The notes below the pieces were generated by a model that saw only the letters and a list, made by a program, of their open reading frames with translations, had not been told where the DNA came from and ran no database searches. The translations under genes and the position numbers were made by a program. Source: CAIZGX01 sp044354975 (lineage in GTDB: Bacteria; Bacteroidota; Bacteroidia; Flavobacteriales_D; Sanyastnellaceae). From it: a DNA stretch of 19,553 nucleotides. The stretch covers positions 1 through 19,553 of the forward strand of contig JBIKZA010000049.1 of NCBI GenBank assembly GCA_044354975.1. The letters run 5' to 3'. This document shows positions 14,445-19,553 of this stretch, in pieces (the stretch's first letter is position 1; each line of letters starts with the position of its first letter).

Positions 14445-17222
14445 ATGCAAACAAATTCAGAAGAACTTTTTTTAAGACGGATTGCTCAAGAACTCATTGA
14501 CCAACACGGCAAAGATTTGCACCGCATAATTGTGGTGCTTCCAAGCAATCGTTCCAAAGTTTTTTTGAAAAAATTTCTGTTTGAAATTTTAGGTTCTGCC
14601 TTCCTTACGCCACAGCTCATGCTGCTTCCGCAGTTTGTTAAATCTGTTGTGAAAGAAAGAACCGAAGAAAAATTAAGTTTACTTCTGTTGCTTTATCGCG
14701 CCTACACCGAAGTGGTTGAAAGCCCAGATTCATTTGAAGTCTTTATGAAATGGGGAAGCATGGCGCTCGACGATTTCAACGATATCGATGTCGCGCTTGC
14801 CAATCCAGGTGAGGTTTTTAAGAATTTGAAAGATGTTAAGGATATTGAGAATTGGAGTTTCGGCATTCAACCCTTAACCGATGCGCAAGAAGATTACGCA
14901 GATTTCTGGTTGGATCTTGGAAGGGTTTATCATCGTTTTGTTGAATTACAAAACGCACAGCATGCCTACAGTTACGCACGACTTAACAGAGCCATGGCGG
15001 AAGAGAAGGTGGAAGTGAATTTTCCGTCGAGTACAGATGCTATTTATTTTGTTGGAATAACAGCCTTTTCGAAGGCTGAAGAGAAATGGGTGATACGTCT
15101 TCATAAAACAGGAAAAGTGTTTTTCCGTTTCGATGCAGATGCCTATTACGTGAACAATCCCATTCATGAAGCGGGAATATTTTTCCGCTCGTGGGAAGAA
15201 AGAAGAATGCCCATTGCGAAGACAGATGATTTCAATACACGAAGTCGAACCATAACATTCTCGAAAGTGGTCACGCCTTTGGCTTCTGCTTTCGCTGCTT
15301 CGAAATTGGTGAATGAGTTGAGTGAAGAAGATCGTGCGAATACCGCAGTTGTCTTGGTTCAGCCGTTCTTGCTTCGTCCGTTTTTAAACGGATTGTCCAT
15401 AGACTCTCCCGTGAATGTGGCATTGGGATATCCCATTGATCAGGTGGCCTTGTTCCGCGTGGTGCGCATGCTCTTGCGCATGTGGAGTCGCTTGTCGAAG
15501 GAAGTGAAGAAGGGAATGTATTACAAGGATTTCTCGCAATGGATTCTTCAAACCGATTTAAACGTTCTTATTCCTTCTGCTGAGCGGAGAGAAATTCAGC
15601 GCTATGTCATGCGTAGAAAATTCATTTACATAAGAGAGAAAGAGCTGAAGGAGTTGGTTGAAAAACTTCCGGCTATGAAAACGTTGGAAGAATTACTGAC
15701 CACCGAGAATTTCGATTTGCCGAATTGCATTGTTCGTCTGAAAAAGTTTCTTTCTGTATTTATTGAAGCAGACGGTGCAGATGAATTGACGAAGGAAACG
15801 GCCCTGCGACTACAGCAGATTTTAGGTCGAATTGAAATGCACATGGAAGGAAATTCATTTTTGAATGAAGTGCCTTTGTTAGATCTATTGTTTCAACATT
15901 ACGCTTCGCAAGAGACCATTGCATTTCAAGGAGAGCCGTTGGAAGGACTTCAGGTGTTGAGCATGGTGGAGACACGTGCGGTAGATTTCAAACACGTGAT
16001 TATTGTTGGCGCGAATGATGAACAATTTCCAGGAAATGGAAGGGCGCAATCGCTCATTCCATTCGATTTAAGAAGAGCGTTTGAATTGCCTTCGGCTGAA
16101 GAACGTGAAGGGACCATTGCCTATTCGTTTTACCGATTGTTGCAGCGTGCGGAAGATATTCGATTGTTGTATCACACTTTGAGTTCTGATTACAAGATGA
16201 CCGAGCCTTCGCGCTATCTCATGCAAATAGGACAAGAGCTAACGGGATACGGAGACCGAACGAACGTTCGGTATGAAGACTTCGAGCACAGCAATAAGTT
16301 TTTGCAGACGGGAGAAGAAGAAATTGCGGCGAATGAGTTTTCAACGAAACGCATTCACGATTTGTTGGAATATGGAATTTCACCTTCGGCATTGAATAAG
16401 TTCATGCGCTGTCCGCTCGACTTCTATTACCGCTATGTTGTTGGATTGGGCGAAGTGGAGAGTTTGGAAGAGAATATGGAGGCTTCCACATTTGGTTCTA
16501 TTGTTCACGATGTGTTGGAAACGCTGTACAAGCGTTTTGTTGGAATGACGATTCACGACGCGGATTTTGACGGATTCAAATTAGAATTAGATGCGCTTAT
16601 AGACGCCGCCATTGTTAAACTTTACAATTCGAATTTCGAATTGGCGGGATTCGATATCATCATGCGTCGCATTGTGAAGTGCATGATTGAAGTGGTATTG
16701 GAATACGATCAGAAGCAGTTCAATGAAGCACGCAACGAAGGTCAAGAGCGATTGGTGAACGGGGTGGAGGTAGAACTCATGGCAGAACTTCCCATGGATA
16801 AGATCGGAGTTAATATTCCTGCACGTGTTCGGGGAAAGGCAGATCGTGTAGATGAGCAAGCTGGAAACTTTATAGTCTTGGATTACAAGACAGGAAGTGT
16901 GAAGCCCGATGAATTGAAGTTGAGCGACAAAGAAGGTCCTTGGTTGAAAGACACCAAACCGAAGCTGCTTCAAATTTTAACGTATTCATACATGTGGGTG
17001 AAAGGCGGACATGCGCCGGAGAATACGCAGGCCATGTTGTTCGGATTGAAGCACGCGAAGCAGGGACCTGTTTCGCTTATGCGTGGAGAAGAGCGCGCGG
17101 TATTGCGTGAAGCAGATGTAGATAAGTTCGAAGAAGAATTGTTAGGAGTGTTGAAGAGTTTGTTGGAAACGCAAACATTTAGGCACAATCCAGAGTCGGA
17201 TTATTGCGAATTTTGTAAGTAG
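14445..17222 (+). CDS. addB: AddB-type PD-(D/E)XK nuclease/helicase-like subunit
   Basis: This 925-residue protein is the likely partner of AddA in double-strand-end resection. The N-terminal VVLPSNRSKVFLKKFL (30-45) is the Bacteroidota version of the AddB start, where a Walker A is replaced; the middle (GLQVLSMVETRAVDFKHVII, VGANDEQFPG) matches inactivated helicase motifs. The nuclease is at the C-terminus: SPSALNKFMRCPLDFYYRY (646-664), FGSIVHDVLE (His688), RGKADRVDE (Asp800), VLDYKTG (Asp813, Lys815) and QxLTY (Gln843, Tyr847). AddB proteins hold a 4Fe-4S cluster with one Cys before the nuclease (here Cys656) and a C-terminal CxxCx5C; here only CEFC (921, 924) is present and the protein ends one residue later, so the fourth Cys is missing. 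The TAG stop overlaps the GTG of the next gene. Confidence 0.88.
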   Translation: MQTNSEELFLRRIAQELIDQHGKDLHRIIVVLPSNRSKVFLKKFLFEILGSAFLTPQLMLLPQFVKSVVKERTEEKLSLLLLLYRAYTEVVESPDSFEVFMKWGSMALDDFNDIDVALANPGEVFKNLKDVKDIENWSFGIQPLTDAQEDYADFWLDLGRVYHRFVELQNAQHAYSYARLNRAMAEEKVEVNFPSSTDAIYFVGITAFSKAEEKWVIRLHKTGKVFFRFDADAYYVNNPIHEAGIFFRSWEERRMPIAKTDDFNTRSRTITFSKVVTPLASAFAASKLVNELSEEDRANTAVVLVQPFLLRPFLNGLSIDSPVNVALGYPIDQVALFRVVRMLLRMWSRLSKEVKKGMYYKDFSQWILQTDLNVLIPSAERREIQRYVMRRKFIYIREKELKELVEKLPAMKTLEELLTTENFDLPNCIVRLKKFLSVFIEADGADELTKETALRLQQILGRIEMHMEGNSFLNEVPLLDLLFQHYASQETIAFQGEPLEGLQVLSMVETRAVDFKHVIIVGANDEQFPGNGRAQSLIPFDLRRAFELPSAEEREGTIAYSFYRLLQRAEDIRLLYHTLSSDYKMTEPSRYLMQIGQELTGYGDRTNVRYEDFEHSNKFLQTGEEEIAANEFSTKRIHDLLEYGISPSALNKFMRCPLDFYYRYVVGLGEVESLEENMEASTFGSIVHDVLETLYKRFVGMTIHDADFDGFKLELDALIDAAIVKLYNSNFELAGFDIIMRRIVKCMIEVVLEYDQKQFNEARNEGQERLVNGVEVELMAELPMDKIGVNIPARVRGKADRVDEQAGNFIVLDYKTGSVKPDELKLSDKEGPWLKDTKPKLLQILTYSYMWVKGGHAPENTQAMLFGLKHAKQGPVSLMRGEERAVLREADVDKFEEELLGVLKSLLETQTFRHNPESDYCEFCK

Positions 17223-18520
17223 TGAAAAAGCGCGTATTAATCATAGCCTATTATTGGCCTCCCGCAGGTGGAGGAGGAGTTCAACGTTGGTTGAAGTTTG
17301 TGAAGTATTTACACAACAGCGATTGGCAGCCTGTGGTTTTCGTTCCAGAGAATGCCGACTATCCGGTGTATGATGAAACGTTATTGTCGGAAATTCCGGA
17401 AGGAGTAGAGGTAATCCGTTGTCCTATTTTCGAACCTTATCGTGCATTGCGAAAAGCTACTGGAAAGGGCGATGCTGGAATAAGCGCTGGATTCATTCGC
17501 AGCGAAAAAGGACCTTCTTTCATGGAACGTTTAATGGCGTGGGTTCGAGGTAATATTTTAATTCCAGACGCGCGCATGTTTTGGATTCTTCCTGCCTCTA
17601 ATTTCTTGTTGAAGTATTTAAAAGAGAATCCGGTTGATATGATTGTAAGCACCGGTCCTCCGCACAGCATGCATTTGATTGCGCGCCGGGTTCATCGAAA
17701 GACCGGTGTTTCCTGGTTGGCAGACTTCAGAGATCCTTGGGTGAATATGGACAATGCAGATAAATTCCAAATGAGTGCATGGGCAAAGCGTAGACACGAG
17801 AAATTGGAGCGAAGTGTATTAAGGGAAGCAACTCTTGTAGATACGGTAAGCTGGTCTTGGAGTCTCGAGTATGAGAAAATTCGTGGAGGTGCGGTACAGG
17901 TGTTAACGAACGGATTCGATCATTTGGATTTTGAGGGGAGAAAAGTAGAGCCGACAGATAAATTCATCATTGGTCATTACGGCACTTTTGGCGACGACCG
18001 TAATCCACCCGCTTTGTGGCGAGCATTGTCGCGATTGGTGAACGAGAGTGAAGAATTTAAAAACCGAATGATCATTCGGTTGGTAGGCCCAACAGACGGT
18101 ATTGTAATGGAAGACGCGAAGCGACATGGTTTAGCGGAGCACATGGAATACATCCCTTATGTTCAACACGACAAAGTATTGGATTTAATGCTTACACCTC
18201 AGTTGATGTTGGTTATTCTTAATCAGAATTCCAATGAAGAAGGTCGTGTTCCTGGTAAAATCTTTGAATACGTTGCCACAGGCAATCAAGTTCTCGGGTT
18301 AGGTAGTGTTACCAGCGACTGTGCACGTATCATTACCGAAAGCGAAAGCGGTTCCATGATTGCCTTTCACGATGAAGAACGCATTTACGAATTCATTAAG
18401 CAGTCTTTTCCTTGTATTATAAATGAGCCTTTGAATCCGAAGGTGATGAAATATTCTCGTCAGTCTTTGACGGATGCTCTTCGAGCGAATGTCTTCGACG
18501 AATGTCTTTTTAAAAGGTAA
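17222..18520 (+). CDS. Glycosyltransferase, GT-B fold (family 4-like)
   Basis: This 432-residue cytoplasmic enzyme probably transfers a sugar from an activated donor to a surface glycan or other acceptor. The N-terminal Rossmann half starts RVLIIAYYWPPAGGGGVQRWLKFVKYL (4-30), the standard GGGVxR acceptor loop. STGPPHSMHLIA (143-154) and WLADFRDPW (165-173) are typical of this group. The C-terminal donor domain has VLTNGFD (227-233), IIGHYGTFGDDRN and the EEGRVPGKIFEYVATGNQVLGLG segment (339-361), including the FEY glutamate expected to contact the donor. The start is GTG at 17222, overlapping the TAG of addB by one base, so translation is probably coupled. The substrate is unknown; no other glycan genes are in the window. 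The final codons FKR-TAA form the first part of a 20-base repeat. Confidence 0.9.
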   Translation: MKKRVLIIAYYWPPAGGGGVQRWLKFVKYLHNSDWQPVVFVPENADYPVYDETLLSEIPEGVEVIRCPIFEPYRALRKATGKGDAGISAGFIRSEKGPSFMERLMAWVRGNILIPDARMFWILPASNFLLKYLKENPVDMIVSTGPPHSMHLIARRVHRKTGVSWLADFRDPWVNMDNADKFQMSAWAKRRHEKLERSVLREATLVDTVSWSWSLEYEKIRGGAVQVLTNGFDHLDFEGRKVEPTDKFIIGHYGTFGDDRNPPALWRALSRLVNESEEFKNRMIIRLVGPTDGIVMEDAKRHGLAEHMEYIPYVQHDKVLDLMLTPQLMLVILNQNSNEEGRVPGKIFEYVATGNQVLGLGSVTSDCARIITESESGSMIAFHDEERIYEFIKQSFPCIINEPLNPKVMKYSRQSLTDALRANVFDECLFKR

Positions 18521-18589
18521 GAAAGGTTAAGAAAAGGTAAGAGAGATTAAGAAAAGGTAAGAGAGATTAAGAAAAGGTAAGAGAGGGGA
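18510..18589. repeat. 20-bp tandem repeat, about 3.5 copies
   Basis: The unit ttaagaaaaggtaagagaga occurs at 18527-18546 and 18547-18566 without change, and at 18567-18586 with one change at the last base. A partial copy precedes it (ttaaaaggtaagaaagg, 18510-18526), which includes the glycosyltransferase stop codon. The array is purine-only on the + strand apart from T in TTAA and GTAA. It fills most of the gap between the glycosyltransferase and hepT, and no hairpin or terminator is seen in it. Confidence 0.93.
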
Positions 18590-18601
18590 AGATTTAATAA
18601 C

Positions 18602-18937
18602 TCACATTTCAATCAAATGAGTAACCTCTCCTTTTAATATTGGAATGTACTTGATTACGATGGTGTATATAATTGCATTGTCAATCGAGTCATAACCATG
18701 AATTAATTTGTTGCGGGTGTTGATGATATCATTTAGGCGAGAGATTTCAATATCACGGTTTATATTCCTTACGTTTTTTAGGGCTTCGCCAATGATCTCA
18801 ATATTTCTTTCAATGCTGTGTTGAAGAAATATGTCTTCATCGAATTCCTGAAAGGAGTCACATCCGAGCATGTACACTTCTATATTCTCGCAAGAAATTA
18901 AAACGTCAAAAAGAAGTTTTTTCAATCGATTTTCCAT
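18602..18937 (-). CDS. hepT: HepT-family toxin (RNase) of a HepT/MntA pair
   Basis: This 111-residue, largely helical protein of the HepT (formerly DUF86) family carries the HEPN RNase motif Rx4-HxY in TRNKLIHGY (Arg75, His80, Tyr82). In the family this motif forms the ribonuclease site of a dimer. In HepT/MntA modules the Tyr is the residue to which MntA adds AMP groups, which silences the toxin. The ATG at 18937 lies inside mntA (32-base overlap, other frame), so the two are co-expressed with the antitoxin gene first. No signal peptide. Target RNA is unknown; some relatives cut tRNA or mRNA. Motif and gene order make the assignment firm, activity untested. Confidence 0.9.
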   Translation of the reverse strand: MENRLKKLLFDVLISCENIEVYMLGCDSFQEFDEDIFLQHSIERNIEIIGEALKNVRNINRDIEISRLNDIINTRNKLIHGYDSIDNAIIYTIVIKYIPILKGEVTHLIEM

Positions 18938-19241
18938 AAACTATCATGCGTGTTTCGTTCACTTCTGATAGAAAATAGGGATTCCGAATGGCTGAGTAGC
19001 TGATTAAATCAACTTTACGATGAAGCAGTTGTTCCAAATCTTCTTCCAGTTCAAGCAACGCAGTGCCCTTAATTAGTGGATCAATTTGCGGCGAAAATTC
19101 AACAAGAACATCTACGTCACTAGCATCGTTAAATCTGTCATTCATACACGATCCGAAAAGTGAAGCACACGACACCTCATGACGCTCGAATAACTCGACC
19201 ATCTTCGGTAATTGCATTTCTATTTCGTGATTCAATTGCAT
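18906..19241 (-). CDS. mntA: MntA-family nucleotidyltransferase antitoxin
   Basis: This 111-residue minimal nucleotidyltransferase starts at the ATG at 19241 (MQLNHEIEMQLPK). The catalytic motif GSx10DxD is complete: LFGSCMNDRFNDASDVDVLVEF, with Gly30, Ser31, Asp42 and Asp44, and the third acidic residue is likely Asp78 in HRKVDLIS. The family adds AMP to the HepT toxin and so neutralises it. A longer reading from an ATG at 19298 would add 19 residues not typical of the family. A perfect -7 box (TAAATTTG, minus strand, 19252-19245) lies three bases before the chosen ATG; if used, the transcript would be almost leaderless, or translation would begin at the next Met, 8 codons in (19217). Confidence 0.9.
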   Translation of the reverse strand: MQLNHEIEMQLPKMVELFERHEVSCASLFGSCMNDRFNDASDVDVLVEFSPQIDPLIKGTALLELEEDLEQLLHRKVDLISYSAIRNPYFLSEVNETRMIVYGKSIEKTSF

Positions 19242-19244
19242 AGT

Positions 19245-19271
19245 CAAATTTACATTTTCTATCACAACAAA
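19245..19271 (-). promoter_or_regulatory. Candidate promoter of mntA-hepT
   Basis: Read on the minus strand, TTTG (19271-19268), a 15-base spacer and TAAATTTG (19252-19245) resemble a Bacteroidota -33/-7 pair, with a slightly short spacer. It sits directly in front of the mntA ATG at 19241. Confidence 0.4.
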
Positions 19272-19331
19272 CCTACTTTGATGAAATAGAATTTGCACTA
19301 ATTTTTATATGCAGTTTATATGCTGTTTATT

Positions 19332-19413
19332 CATCAATCCTTAGGATCAATCATTGTGTGATCAATTCTTCGAATCAATCTTTCAGATCAATCACTGCGT
19401 GATCAAACCTTCG
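19332..19413. repeat. Two-copy 41-bp tandem repeat built of 13/15/13 subunits
   Basis: Copy 1 (19332-19372) and copy 2 (19373-19413) agree at about 33 of 41 positions. Each copy divides into three subunits, all beginning NATCAA: a 13-mer (catcaatccttag / aatcaatctttca), a 15-mer (gatcaatcattgtgt / gatcaatcactgcgt) and a 13-mer (gatcaattcttcg / gatcaaaccttcg). TGATCA palindromes fall at the junction of the second and third subunit in both copies. No coding sequence is seen here. Confidence 0.85.
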
Positions 19414-19506
19414 GTGAAATCGCAACATAGTTCCAATAACGTAGTTCCAATAACGTAGTTCCCATTCCGAAGTAGGAATAAAACCGAAGGTTTTCCAATA
19501 ACGAAG
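19405..19506. repeat. Inverted 11-bp repeat enclosing 14-bp direct repeats
   Basis: aaaccttcggt (19405-19415) and its perfect reverse complement accgaaggttt (19483-19493) enclose 67 bases. Inside, tagttccaataacg is repeated head to tail at 19428-19441 and 19442-19455, followed by a third start (tagttcc) at 19456. A further ttccaataacg lies at 19493-19503. A small ATTCC...GGAAT hairpin is at 19464-19479. From 19507 to the window end no gene or signal is recognised. Confidence 0.8.
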
Positions 19507-19553
19507 TGTCTCGTCCTAATAATGGTTTACACTTTTCTTTCATTTTTTTGATT

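Noticed and set aside
17215..17260. A frameshift truncating AddB before its last Cys
   Set aside because: The other two frames just downstream contain no suitable Cys, and the stop overlaps the start of a well-formed glycosyltransferase gene, so the end looks genuine. Kept as a finding about a missing Cys, not as a pseudogene.
19242..19298. A longer MntA beginning at 19298
   Set aside because: The extra 19 residues are hydrophobic and not family-like, and they would place the start inside the likely promoter.
19332..19506. A CRISPR array in the repeat-rich tail
   Set aside because: The repeats touch each other or are split by only a few bases, differ in length (13, 15, 14) and have no unique spacers of even size; no cas genes are near.

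Overview
The window looks like chromosomal DNA of a Bacteroidota bacterium, probably order Flavobacteriales and perhaps near Fluviicola/Crocinitomicaceae (inference). Supporting signs are a secreted protein with a type IX secretion (T9SS) C-terminal sorting domain, Cys-rich repeats of the 'CTNPTACNFNP' kind, Bacteroidota-type -7 boxes (TAnnTTTG), MbnP/di-haem peroxidase lipoproteins, an AddA/AddB-type nuclease pair and an AT-rich, gene-dense layout with little intergenic space.

Left part (1-5420, + strand): the last 46 codons of a fatty acid desaturase; a YebC/TACO1-type regulator; a small lipoprotein and a DUF2490-like outer-membrane protein in an overlapping chain; a 682-residue T9SS-secreted protein with a complete lysyl-oxidase domain; and aminopeptidase P. 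Middle part (5421-14435): the helicase-nuclease AddA on the minus strand; a divergent + strand cassette of an MbnP-family lipoprotein, two di-haem cytochrome c peroxidase/MbnH-like lipoproteins and a YkgJ-type cysteine-cluster protein; then, on the minus strand, a second desaturase (TTG start), murB and a small unknown gene. Right part (14445-19553): AddB on the + strand, translationally coupled to a GT4-type glycosyltransferase; a 20-bp tandem repeat beginning at that gene's stop codon; a HepT/MntA toxin-antitoxin pair on the minus strand; and a repeat-rich noncoding tail.

Functional themes: AddA and AddB together would make the double-strand-break resection enzyme, but their genes are split by about 5.9 kb of unrelated genes. 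The MbnP cassette is a periplasmic/surface redox group: by analogy with methanotroph MbnP/MbnH, a di-haem enzyme may oxidise a tryptophan of MbnP to make a copper site. The lysyl-oxidase protein would also need copper. Whether these two are linked is speculation. The most interesting items are the T9SS lysyl oxidase with conserved copper and cofactor residues, the MbnP cassette with two di-haem enzymes (one lacking the usual inter-haem Trp), the shortened AddB iron-sulfur motif, and the two separate tandem-repeat patches near the toxin-antitoxin genes. All functions are assigned from motifs read by eye; no database search was possible.
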